Assembly: GCA_947311845.1 (NCBI GenBank)
Contig: CAMZMU010000080.1
Coordinates: forward strand, 14,827,444-14,891,443
Origin: Poa pratensis
Lineage: Eukaryota; Streptophyta; Magnoliopsida; Poales; Poaceae
Length of the DNA stretch: 64,000 nt
Reading direction: 5' to 3'
In this document: piece by piece, positions 9,985-20,557 of the stretch
How positions within the stretch are numbered: the first letter of the stretch is position 1
Layout of the letters: every line of letters begins with the position of its first letter
Notes under the pieces: generated by a model
Databases searched by the model: none
The model's input: the letters and a program-made list of their open reading frames with translations, nothing else
What the model was told of the DNA's origin: nothing
Translations under genes and position numbers: made by a program

Positions 9985-12900
9985 ATGGGCTCAGCTTCAG
10001 GTACCAATTAACCTCGTCCGATCATCAAACGTGCTGCTCAGTACGTATGTTTGCAGTTTGATGCTTGATGGAGTGCGTCGATGGAATTATGTACTGGCAG
10101 ATGACACCAGGGAGCACCTGCTGGATGTGGCGGCGGCCTCGCCGGCGACGGGCCGAAGATACGGGTGCGCGGGCTGCGGCGGCGGTCGGAGGCGAGCGGG
10201 GAGGAGATCCTGCGCGGGGTGGACCTGGACGTGCCGCGCGGGGTGGTCATGGGCGTCATCGGCCCCAGCGGCAGCGGCAAGTCCACGCTGCTCCGCGCGC
10301 TCAACCGCCTCTGGGAGCCCGCGCCGGGGGCGGTCACGCTCGACGGCGCCGACATCTGCGCCATCGACGTCCACGCGCTCAGGCGCAAGGTCGGCATGCT
10401 CTTCCAGCTCCCCGCCATGTTCGACGGTACGCAACACCACCATGACGCGCTTGCTCCTGCAATTCTAGTCTAGTCTAGGAAGCGATTTCCCCGAAAGTGT
10501 GAACTGGTTCAGCTCAGCCGGACGTTTGACATTTACAGAGTACAACCATTCCTTGTTACATTCAGTTAATTAGTCGAACAAGAACGATGGCGGTTTGAAA
10601 CTAGTTGGGAATATAATGATGAACAGATGATAATGTGGTAGTGGGGAATATAATATCACTATCAAGACCTAACATATCTCAAGCTGCTTTTCCCAAAAAT
10701 TAAAGTTGTGTAGAGCTGTAGAGGGGTTGATGATAAAGTGGTGCACAAGAACAAGCATATGATTCGTGCCATAATGCTGAGGTTACAATGCTTCTGCTGC
10801 TGATGGTGCATTGCTGCAGTTCTTTATTCTTTAGAGGGTGGCGTAGACGATTGGTAAGCTATTAACTCTATCAGCAATTCATGTAATTTTTTTTATATCA
10901 TCAATGCTTGACCCGGTGGCAAATTTAACTGGAAACATTCTTGCTTCTGACACTTTCAAACAAAACAAAGAATCTTGCTTCCGAGATGTCATTGGAGTAC
11001 AAGGCCGATGGTAGCAATTCTACGGCAATATGACTATACCAATAAGACATACTTTACGCTAGGAGAGATCTGACATGGTACTTAGTTGCTTCGGTTATTA
11101 TAATGTTCATCCTGGTTTCTCTTATGACCGGCATTAAGTACAGTACCATGCAAGCAGATGAACAATCTGCAGGTAGCAAAATCGACCAGGGCTTACTAGG
11201 TTTTTCAGCTGGTCTGTTTTCTGATATTCGCTTTTTTAGACGGCGAATGAATTTAGCTTACTGAAGTCCTTACGAAAATTTTATAATCGATGTGTAATGC
11301 AGACATACCAAGCACCTTGAATAGTAGTAACCATGCGCAGAACAGTTCCCCTTGATTAATTACTCAATCAGGTGCTTAAATCCCTTGAATACATTTTGCA
11401 TGACACCATACTAGGTAAAGGGAACATTGACTTTCTGATGTCTACATGCCATGTGCATGTTTAATATGATCGACATTTTACTACGTGCTCTTGCGTGGTC
11501 CCATTTGTGTTCTAATGTCATTTAATAGTATTGGCATAATGTCAGCTTGAACGTGGCGACGAGCAATGATGTACTAGATGGACTTGTTCTATGCTTAGAA
11601 TAGAAAAGATGAATTACGGTGGTATAGAATTTCCGACGAAAAGTCAAATGCAACTGTCTCTAAACTCAGTTTAAGGAATGAAGAATTCAGGAAAATAACA
11701 TAGTGTCATATAGAATGTGTGGAAAGAGGGAAACAAAAGTATTTTAATCAACGGCGTGCACGCCCACCTTGCTTTTCAAGATATCTTCCAATTTGGAGGC
11801 GTGCTGCATCCGGGTGCGGCTGGTGTCCCCCTCCTTGGGAGTAGCCTGCATGTTGTTGTTGTGGTTTTTTTGTGTGTCTTTTACTTAAAAACGCAGCCTT
11901 CGTACTAACTACTAAGTATGGTATTTTTAATCCCATCTTCTTAGCAAATATGTATTGCCCTCGTCTGATTATGCCGATAAATGGAAGAATAATGAGAAAT
12001 GTTAGAAGTGACAGTCCAAAAAACTGTCATTCTACAGGGGTAGATTAAAGTTGCACCAGGAGCCCGTGCTCCATGTGGATTTTTCCCCCTGTTCCAAATC
12101 TCCAAGCAATTCGAAAATATTTAGGCCTGAACATGTTTGTGTCATTTTGGTGTCTGAAGAAGAAAAACAGTTTAGGCATGTACATTGTCACTGACTCCGT
12201 GTCCACTGATGGCCGAAAAGAAAACACGAAAAAAAAATGTTGCTGCCTGTGTTGCTGCCATTGTCAGACACTGAACATGTTCTGAAATTGTTTTTAAAAC
12301 ACCGAAGTTGCCTTATGTTTGAACACAAAGGATCTGAACAAGCGTTAACAAATTCAGCCATTTGACAAGTAACTACTCCGTATTTGATACGATTTTACAA
12401 TTTATTCCGGGAACCATTTTGTCGCCCTACATCATTGCACATATGTTTCTTCAGTGTCAAAGATGCAAAGGCTAGCTGCTCAATGCAGAAAACAAAATAA
12501 AAGTTTCAGCTGCTATCTGGTTACATGAAAAGAACCCTCTGATTTTCTCTTCCTTTGTGCTGCTCCAGGAACCGTGGCAGACAACGTGCGCTATGGGCCA
12601 CAGCTGCGCGGCAAGAAGCTCACCGATGCCGAAGTGAAGAACCTACTGAGCCAGTCCGACCTCGATCCGGCCCTGTGCTCCAGGCCGGCGTCGGAGCTGT
12701 CCGTCGGCCAGGCGCAGCGCGTCGCCTTGGCCCGCACCCTCGCCAACGACCCGGAGGTATATAGGCATGCATGATCTTCCATTGCTGAGCTGCACTTTCT
12801 CATGCGTCACGTATGTCTTATTTCTACCGAAGATGTCACTGCAATTCACTGATCCATTTCCCGGCTGTCGTAGGTGCTCTTGCTGGATGAGCCGACGAGC

Positions 12901-13125
12901 GCGCTGGACCCGATATCGACGCAGAACATCGAGGAGGCGATCGTGCGGCTGAAGAAGACGAGGGGGCTCACCACGGTGATCGTCTCGCACAGCGTGAAGC
13001 AGATCCAGCGGATCGCGGATCTGGTGTGTCTCGTTGTCGACGGCGAGGTCGTCGAGGTGCTCGCGCCGTCCGAGCTGTCTGAAGCCAGGCATCCCATGGC
13101 CCGCCGCTTCCTCGAGCTCAGCTAG
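9985..13125 (+). CDS. STAR1: ABC transporter I-family ATPase, STAR1/ABCI17-like; four exons, one base missing in exon 2
   Basis: Proposed exons: 9985-10000, 10101-10426, 12569-12756 and 12874-13125 (stop TAG). Each intron is GT-AG and the last three exons join in phase. The product is a soluble nucleotide-binding subunit of about 260 residues. It has Walker A GPSGSGKST, a Q-loop region (MLFQLPAMFDG), signature SVGQAQRVALARTL (a variant of LSGGQ), Walker B VLLLDEPTSALD and H-loop VSHS. Sequence and exon arrangement match rice STAR1, which pairs with the membrane protein STAR2 in an ABC complex needed for aluminium tolerance and linked to UDP-glucose export. That function is family knowledge, not shown here. 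Oddity: exon 1 and the start of exon 2 read MGSASDDTREHLLDVAAASP in one frame, while GDGPKIRVRGL and everything after lie in the next. The exons sum to 782 bases, one short of 783. The missing base falls around 10135-10150, a GC-rich stretch. Confidence 0.88.
10427..12568 (+). other. long intron of the ABC gene
   Basis: 2.1 kb AT-rich sequence, donor GGTACG at 10426-10431 and acceptor CTCCAG at 12563-12568. It holds short chance frames (for example 11717-11908) and small palindromes (GACAGTCC … ACTGTC near 12011-12030). No complete transposable element with flanking duplication was seen. Confidence 0.7.
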
Positions 13126-13481
13126 CTGAATGTTGGTTGCCCAGTGTATTGTTGAGTTTCTCAACCTTTGATAAATTCGGATTCGCAGCTGTAATCTTTC
13201 TACCACGAATGTGGCGTGACGAAGTACCAAGTAGCTATTTACTCCGATGTATTAGATACGATCTTTGTATTACTAGCTAAATGCCCGTGCGATGCTACAT
13301 GTTGATTTTTATTTTATATTTTTAGCCCAGTCAAGAATTTCTTGTGAAGAATGGCAGTTCATTTGTGACCACGGTATCATCCCACTGTCAAGAAATCATA
13401 TTCCTTCTCACCGTTAGTCGCACGTGGGTTTTGACATGGCACAGTCTCCCGTAACATTTGCAGCGTGTAAAACACTTGGCC

Positions 13482-13641
13482 CAATTTCTATATGTGTGAG
13501 CGTTCGGAGTAACTGAACCAATCAGTTTCAGTTCTTCGGTGTTTGACAAGTCTTGGTTTTTCAATTTCTATATGTGTGAGTGTTCGGAGTAACTGAACCA
13601 ATCAGTTTCAGTTCTTCGGTGTTTGACAAGTCTTGGTTTTC
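13482..13641. repeat. 80-bp tandem duplication
   Basis: Copies 13482-13561 and 13562-13641 differ at one position (C at 13501, T at 13581). Unit begins CAATTTCTATATGTGTGAG. Very recent by its identity. Confidence 0.9.
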
Positions 13642-13956
13642 TAAAATTGACTAGTCGGTTTCTATAAGAAGCGAGAACAAGCAATTCCCATGACCGAATC
13701 ATTCAGTTCGGTTTTAACCGACCAAAAGCGACACATCATGGCTTTTACGACGGTGCCAAAAAATTGCAGGAAAAATTCATCACCTCCGTTGTTTTCTAAT
13801 AACAAAAAAAACTGATAGTGAATATGCAATTTTTAGTGCCAGCAATCATAAGCTTATTCACAAGAATCAGATAATCAAAATAGAAGAATCCATTTCCAAA
13901 TTGTCATTAGTGTATTTACAAACTGTGGACACTGCATGATTTACTACGCACACAAA

Positions 13957-14450
13957 TTAATCGACAAAATTTTGAGAAAAATACAGCCGTCCGAAACCAT
14001 GTAAGGAATGATCTGTCACCACTAAATTACTTATCCCATCTTCGTCATATTCGTCCTGTTCAACATCAGGCTCCATCTCGTCCCCTGTAGGAAAACAACA
14101 CATAATCAACAACGAAAAACAAGTGGGAGAAAACATGACTGACTTTTGAAAAAAAATCAGTCTACAAAGCATCCAACTGAAATGAACCGGATTTAACAAA
14201 CCCATCAAACTGGAATGAACATATCTATCTTTAAATGTTCAGCTTTTAGCTACACAACAATTCTGCTTCGAAAATTTCAGCACCGGCTCCCTGCACCACC
14301 ATCTCGCCCTCTTCCGCCTTGCTCATCACCACAGTGAGAACCCTGCCCCTCACCTCCATGCAATGTTGCAGGACGAGCGTAGTAAGCTTCTGCACGACGC
14401 TGGTGCACCCATCATATGATGCTCAACAAGCTGCTTGCTAGCAACGGGCT
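13957..14450 (-). pseudogene. coding-like exon fragments of unrecognised origin
   Basis: Minus strand 14085-14010 reads GDEMEPDVEQDEYDEDGISNLVV, an acidic stretch directly after a possible TTCCTACAG acceptor. Minus strand 14395-14240 reads TSVVQKLTTLVLQHCMEVRG then VLTVVMSKAEEGEMVVQGAG before a stop. Both look like real protein text flanked by intron-like AT-rich DNA, but I recognise neither. They lie between the Helitron-like end and the U11/U12-35K exons and may belong to the same captured block. Confidence 0.35.
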
Positions 14451-15113
14451 GCCTGAAAAAGAATATCAGATTTTAGGCTTTACAAACCATTCGAATAGAA
14501 CTTACCGATATAGAAAGGGGACAAAGTTGGTGGTATGAACGCAGTGCAATATAAACTGAAAGTGGGAATAGGACTTACATCTGGTCTTTAGATGAGACAA
14601 TAATCTACGGTATATTAACACAACTACTTTTGCAAAGCCATACTAATGTGGGTTCCCTATCCCTACTTATTACCAGTATTCATCCCTGTCCCTGCTCATG
14701 TGGGTTCAGTAATGACAACAATGAGTGAATATAAGGGCTAAATGTACACATAATAGAGATTCTTCCTTCCTAATATTTCAAGACAATAACATTCATTAGG
14801 TTCTAAATTGGCAATAGCAATCAAATTCCAAGTCCCCCCAGAATTTATATTTTGCATGTGTAAATGTTTTCTCTGGAAATACCATGAATTTTCTCTTACA
14901 GTCTGAACATTTCAAGATAAAATGGGACATGTTCACATTTCTTACGGGATGAGATCATAGATTGTGTTAGTTATAACTGATAATACTTCACATATTAAAT
15001 AATTCTTCTTTCCCCAAGTCCTCCTAATATAAAAGGACAATTCAAATTAGTATGAAGGTACTCTCAACTACTCTGTATGGGTTCTACACATCACACTCCA
15101 GCAGGAAACATAC

Positions 15114-15370
15114 CTAGCCTCCTTGGTATCCATCTAGGCATAAGCTCTTGCATGTAGTAGTCTACAATCACTTCACTGCCATCAATGAAGGAATGTTGTG
15201 CATCCTGGAATAGTTTTCCTTCAGATTTTAGATATACCTAGAATGCAGCGGAAAACAAACATGCGAAAGAACTTTAAAACAATATACAGTTGATACCTCA
15301 TAGGCATGTCGCATCTGTGTGTCCATTTCATACTCTACAAAGGCATAACCACGAGAAGCACAAGTAACTG
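15114..15370 (-). pseudogene. two exons of a U11/U12 snRNP 35 kDa protein gene (SNRNP35-like) fragment
   Basis: Minus-strand exon 15370-15297 begins after a TTTGCAG acceptor and reads VTCASRGYAFVEYEMDTQMRHAYE. It contains the RNP1 motif of an RRM (RGYAFVEY). It ends at a GT donor; the intron is 15296-15205. The next exon, 15204-15114, reads [20 protein letters not shown] then [10 protein letters not shown] and ends at another GT donor. This order and text match the 35K protein of the minor (U12) spliceosome, a U1-70K relative that binds U11 snRNA. The intron is retained, so the copy moved as DNA, not through mRNA. I see no first exon or C-terminal part nearby: 15720 onwards is retrotransposon. 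It is therefore a fragment. A highly diverged but transcribed partial gene cannot be excluded. Confidence 0.75.
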
Positions 15371-16029
15371 CAAATGAATAGTATGATCATTATACACCAA
15401 AAGTTGCAAAAGGTAAATATTGAGGCGTGTGATCAGTTGCCACCCAATCATGCATTCTACCAGTTGTACAATGTCAAGGAGAAATAAAACAGCCGCACAA
15501 CATTAGCTAGCTGATCTGAAATTGGAAATTTCATGCTACATTTTGTAGATTACATGACAGAACTCCCCATTCAATCTTAGGGGAAAGTAGCACATTGCTT
15601 TTTACTCTGTGTTATCGATGCCACATATCTCTACTACTATAAAAACCACAGTTCGTGATGATGGTGTGCCTGTCATCTTTCATCCAGGATCGTTCGATTT
15701 ATATCTAACGGATCGGAACTGAAAGGACATGCGTCTCCTAATCTAGTTTTGTGTGTTTGTTAACAACATAAGTGATGGTCTTACCGTGTGCTAAAGTACT
15801 ACAGGTACAATTGACGAAAAGCACATGGCCATGTTTGACCCCTCAAAAAGGAGAAAAAGATCAAAGTCGGTGGCCCGAAGATTTAATTTATTGAGTCGTA
15901 TGGTAGCCGTACTATCAAGAGGGGTTACTCTTTGGAATGCTTGGGGAAATCTTTAATCATGCTCACAAACCATATTTGCACCCCACAACCTTCCTACAAC
16001 CTTGGTGCAATTTGTCGGAAATAGATTTG

Positions 16030-16240
16030 CTGAAAAACAAGCCAATCTGGACGAAATCCGGATGGTCCGGATTTGGTCCGGAATTCCGACCGACTCGGAA
16101 AATTCCGGATGGATTCCGAACTCATTCTGAGCTGAGTTTTCGGTACTGCACTCAGTCCGGATTTGAGTTGGTTTTCATCCGGATTATTCCGAATCAACCG
16201 AAATTCCGGATTAATTCCGAACCAATTCCGGATTGCACGA
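16030..16240. repeat. TTCCGGAA-rich cluster in the LTR
   Basis: Dense irregular repeats of the palindromic theme TCCGGATT/GGAATTCCG. A matching copy lies in the 3' LTR (29940-30120). Related clusters lie near 26900-27090 and 27465-27545. They are not a simple tandem array. A regulatory role is speculative. Confidence 0.6.
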
Positions 16241-16429
16241 ATCTGTGCAATAAACGGCTAGTTTTTCAGTGGACCTATTTAAGTCGCCTCTTCTTCTCCA
16301 AGAGAGACACCACGACCAGAAATATCTTGCCCACCATTGTTGAAAGCTTGAAACTCGTAGATCTCTCTCCCTACCCACTCAAACACCTTGTCCTTCTAGG
16401 ACTCGGGAGAGTTGACCTAGATCTACACT

Positions 16430-19400
16430 TGTAACAGCCCAAAGTTTGAGAACCTAAAAACCTGAGTAAAATTTTCACTTTTGCATTCATTCATGCATCA
16501 TGGCATCCATTTTAATTTGTTAAACACAGAAAACAAATGGTTTGGCACCACTTAAAAACCAATGCCAAACTTGCCTCTTTAAAATCTCAAATCAATGAAA
16601 GCACTCAAACTTGCAAAACAAAGTATCTTGACATCTTATATTTGTCAAGGAAGTTCCAAGAGTTCAAAATTGATATTTTGCACTTGCTTCAAAATTCTAA
16701 AGGAATATCATTTTGGAAATTAGCAAAATTGCCATAAACAAACCCTATGAACAAATGTTGTCCAAACTATTTTATTTTGCAACCCCAATTTTTGTGGTGC
16801 TTCTACATGTTGTTAGGAGGCTACAAGAATTTTCTCAGATTTTTGTAAAATGTCTAAGTGCCTCGATTAAATCTCCAAAGTGCTGCTGGTTTTAAAAGGT
16901 TTTAAAAAGAAAAGCTGAAAAGGACCTATTGGTGATGGGAACAACTTCGCCAGGGGGCTATTTGCAAAACTGCCGTCGTCTTCTTCCCTGTAGCGACCGA
17001 GCAACTCGAGCTTGACCGCACCCGCTCGCCGCCGTTGCCCGCGCCCTCCTGCCGCGCCGTGAGGAGAAGAAGAGCACCACGAGGCCGCTCTGCTCTCTCC
17101 CCGATATGTTTTCTCCAGCTCCCTCTCTCTCGTTTCTCTCCGCCATGCCCGTGACCTAGCCGAGGTCATCTCCGCGCAACGCCACCGCTCCAGGACGCCA
17201 CGAGCAGATCGACGAGCACCATCATCTCCGCCGCGTCCACTTCTCCTTCTCCGCCCGAGGAATCGAGACGGGAAGCCGTGAATCGACGCCGCCATCTCCG
17301 TCTTCCCGCGCGGCCGTCCGAGCACCGCCGAGCTTCGCGCCGCCGCTGTGGTCCACCTCCGGCCAAGACGTCGCTCCACACGCAACGAGGGTGAGCTCGC
17401 CGTCCTGCTAGAGAGCTCCATGCCTTCCCCCTTGCTCTGACCTCGCCCTAGCCACCGTAGCCGTAGCTCCCGTCGCCGTAGCTCGCACGTCCGGTCGTGG
17501 AACCGGCCTGGACCGGGCTGAGGGCCGGTTCTCACGGTCACATAGCAGGTCTTGGAGCCGGTCCAAACCGGGCTGAGGGCCGGTTTGCTCTGTGACATTT
17601 CCGGCCTGGAAACCGGCCCAAACCGGGCTGGAGGCCGGTTTACCTGGTTTCTTCCTCGCTGCTCCTTCTTCGTTTTCCCCTCTTGCGCATGCCTCCCGCT
17701 CCTCCCTCGCGCCATTAGGGACATCGTACTCCAATGATTTTTCCTGTTTCATCTCCCTCTTTCGAGTTGGGTAATTAATGTTATTGTTGTTGAAAATACT
17801 TATTAAAAGCACATGTTTACAAGAGGGAGTTTATAAATGTACTAACCTGTTTCTAGTTCATCAGAAAATTGTATGTAATATACCAAAATGCTCAGAAAAA
17901 CGTGAACTATTCAGAAGCATCATCATCATGCATACTTGATCACAATTACAATACTGTACTTTTAGTAGTATTAGAATCACTAAGTAAATGTGGGGTACCC
18001 CTCTTCCCTAGTTAGAGTAGGTATCGCCGTACCCCATTTAAAATTGCTAGATAGCTTATAATAAGTTCAGTACATTAAAATGTCATTGTCATCATGTTTG
18101 TGCATTGCACCTGTTGTGTTCGTGGTATTTATTTGTTCCTTTCCGGTGTTGTCTGTGCACCGGTAGATCAAGGAGTTGAAGTGCCACCACCGTATCGTGA
18201 CGATCCCTATTACCAGCCATATCAACAAGGCAAGCGTAATCCCCCCTCTGAGCATGTCTTATCCTATTTTCCGCAAATATTTTCTCCACTATAATATTGC
18301 ATGCGGTTCCAAATGTCAATTTGATTTGGATTAGAGTATCCTATAGTTGCATTAAGTTTCCGATGCCATTACCTGTTTCCCTCCTATTATCCATAGGTTT
18401 GTATTGTTGGCCTGAGATACTTAACTATGCTATGTTGTTGCTTAGCCATGCTTAGTTAAATGCTTAGCCGTCCGATGGATATTTCATGTTGGAAACAGAG
18501 GTTGAAATGTTCGGATGATGGTGGAGGAATTGTGGTGACAGGTAATAAACTGCTTAAAGGTGGGGATGAGAGGCCACTATGGTTTGGTGGTGTTTTGTCT
18601 CGCTCTCGCCGCCTAGGTGCGAGTTCTTTACCTCTTGAACTAAGAATGAGCGCGCTTCCTTTTGGTGGGGTATATGGAGCCCTCGTCGACCGACTAACTT
18701 GTGCGGGGCTAGCCAGGTCCTCTAGTTTGAGCTTCCATTTGCGCGTGCGTTGAGATGGTGGCCAAGACAGAAATGAGGATGGTGGTGTTTAGGAAAATGA
18801 GTGGCCACGGGGCAGGGTGTTGGAGGCACTGAACCTGTCCTGTCCTCACTGATGATCCTGGGTTAGTCTCAAGCAAGGTAAAGGTTGCAACCGTTCCCAC
18901 TCAGCCGGCTTTCCCCGGAAGAGAGCTAAGCGTAGGCAATGAGCCAGGCGGTACCGAAGGTTAAACACAGTGCACCCCTGCAGGGTTAAATCTTTTCGAA
19001 AAGCCATGTCCACGGTTATGGACGACTTGGGAAAGGACGATAAGATCATAGAAAACTTGAACGGAATGATTAAAACCTGAGTACTAAAGGTACTACTCAA
19101 GAATGCAAGGTTAGCTTCCTCGAGGGTGATTCGGGGAGGTGCCTTTGTAGAACAGGTACAGTGATGATGGTGGTTGATGATGAGAAAGGTGATCAAAGAA
19201 AGGAGTTACTTCTTACCTCTTTAAAAAATACTCTGTTTAGTCGATGCCATGGAGTTATGTTTTCATAAATAAAATCAGCTTTAAGCAAAACAGCCATAAA
19301 ACCTTGAAAGCTTCATCGAGCTAAAGCTCTATATTTAATCTTGCGAGTTCGTCGAACTCAACGTCGTTTGTTCTGTTTCAGAGGAGGACTTCACCGACCT

Positions 19401-19862
19401 CGAAGGTGGGTTCTTTGTGGACGTCGACGAGTAGTCTGGGGTTCCCAGGTGGCAGCTTGGGACATCTCGGAACAGCTGGCGCTTGAATGTTTATTTGTAG
19501 GCCTCTTAGGCCATAATTTGGATCTTGTTGTTTAGAACAACTTAATTCGCTTCCGCATGTTGTAATGTTGGGTCTGTGACCTCTGGTTGTAATTTGCTAT
19601 ATTTCTCTATTATAAGAGTTGAACTATAATGATTTGTGTCGTAGAGTCTGTGATGTGCCAGTTGTTCCACAAGTCTTGATCTCTCTATTATGCTTTGATA
19701 GTTGTTAAGGCATCAATCGGGGTGTTGCGTTGCTGATGATCCATTCCGAGCAACGCCTGCCAAAGGTTTTGGCCGGGGTTTGGTAAACCCGTAACCTCCG
19801 GTTGTATCGCTTAACCGGTGACACACAACATCACTGTATAGCAGTCGGGTCGGGGCGCCACA
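16430..19862 (+). mobile_element. gypsy-like solo LTR inserted in the Copia 5' LTR
   Basis: Begins TGTAACAGCCCAAAG and ends GGGGCGCCACA, TG…CA ended. Flanked by ACACT at 16425-16429 and 19863-19867, exactly the site seen empty in the 3' LTR (CTACACTTCCACC). At 3.4 kb it has no PBS, second LTR or pol domain, so a solo LTR left by recombination is the best reading. A large non-autonomous element is the alternative. Long open frames inside (such as 285 codons, minus, 16867-17724) have no domain. Confidence 0.8.
17500..17645. repeat. GGCCGGTT repeat cluster in the solo LTR
   Basis: Three imperfect units of about 50-60 bp, each built around ACCGGGCTG(A/G)(A/G)GGCCGGTT and preceded by an ACCGG(C/T)C half. 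The pairing CCGG…CCGG makes each unit a potential hairpin. Confidence 0.75.
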
Positions 19863-20505
19863 ACACTTCCACCAAAGAGATTTGATTTCCCCATCCATTC
19901 CTTTGAGGAACTTGTTACTCTTGGGTTCTTTGGAACCCTAGACGGTCGTTGGTCGTTCTTGTGGCTTTGGGAGCCGCGGGGACTAGCCGGGAGCCTCCAA
20001 TTGAGTTGTGGAGTGTGCCCCGGCCTTGTGATTCTTGTGGCTTTGGGAGCCGCGGGAATTTGGTGAGAGCCTCCAATTCGGTTGTGGAGTGTGCCTCATC
20101 CTTGTAAAGGTTTGTTGCCGACCTCGAGGGCATCATATAGTGACTCGTGGAACTCCTCATTGGAGGATAACACGAGGGAGATACGGTGTGCCATATCAAG
20201 GCTATTCGGGGTCACTTGTGACCCCGCACCGCTCCAACGAAGACGTAGCTTCCATTGGGAAGTGAACTTCGGGAATCATCTCCGCGTCACCGTGTGGTTA
20301 TCTCTTAACCTTCCTTTACTTGTATTGCTAGCTTAACTTGTTTAGAATATCTTGCTAGCTTTATTGCTCATCATATAGGATTGTTCACCTAGTTGCATAT
20401 CTAGAGAACTTATATTTGAGCAATTCCCAATTTGATTAAAAGAAAAAGAAAATTTGTAGTTGCCTATTCACCCCCCCTCTAGTCAACCTACTCGATCCTT
20501 TCAAT

Positions 20506-20517
20506 TGGTATCAGAGC
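20506..20517 (+). promoter_or_regulatory. primer binding site (initiator Met tRNA type)
   Basis: TGGTATCAGAGC, complementary to the 3' end of plant initiator methionine tRNA, lies three bases after the 5' LTR and starts minus-strand DNA synthesis in Copia elements. Confidence 0.9.
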
Positions 20518-20557
20518 AAGGTCTCTTTATTAAGGGCTTAACAGCCTAAAGAGGAGG

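Larger units (their letters stand above)
13273..15627 (-). mobile_element. Helitron-like segment, minus orientation, carrying host exons; 5' end not found
   Basis: Read on the minus strand, the sequence ends CATCGCACGGGCATTTAG-CTAG followed by T. The Helitron terminus at 31371-31394 ends the same way, with two mismatches over 23 bases. Helitrons end in CTRR, insert between A and T and often carry gene pieces with introns. The segment to the right contains such pieces (U11/U12-35K exons and other coding-like stretches). No 5' TC terminus in matching orientation was recognised before 15627, and the 3' hairpin is weak here. The right limit given is only the start of the next element. Confidence 0.4.
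15720..20503 (+). repeat. 5' LTR of the Copia element (interrupted)
   Basis: Matches the 3' LTR with few differences on both sides of an insertion at 16430-19862. About 1.35 kb without the insert. Ends GATCCTTTCA at 20503, an inverted match to its start TGAAAGGA. Confidence 0.92.

Noticed and set aside
12574..12774. stand-alone small ATPase gene
   Set aside because: It is exon 3 of the spliced ABC gene and reads through its donor site into intron.
16867..17724. 285-codon minus-strand frame
   Set aside because: Lies wholly inside the solo LTR, Arg/Gly-rich by composition, crosses the CCGG repeats, no domain.
16430..19862. full LTR retrotransposon
   Set aside because: No PBS, polypurine tract, second LTR or pol text; a solo LTR explains the ends better.
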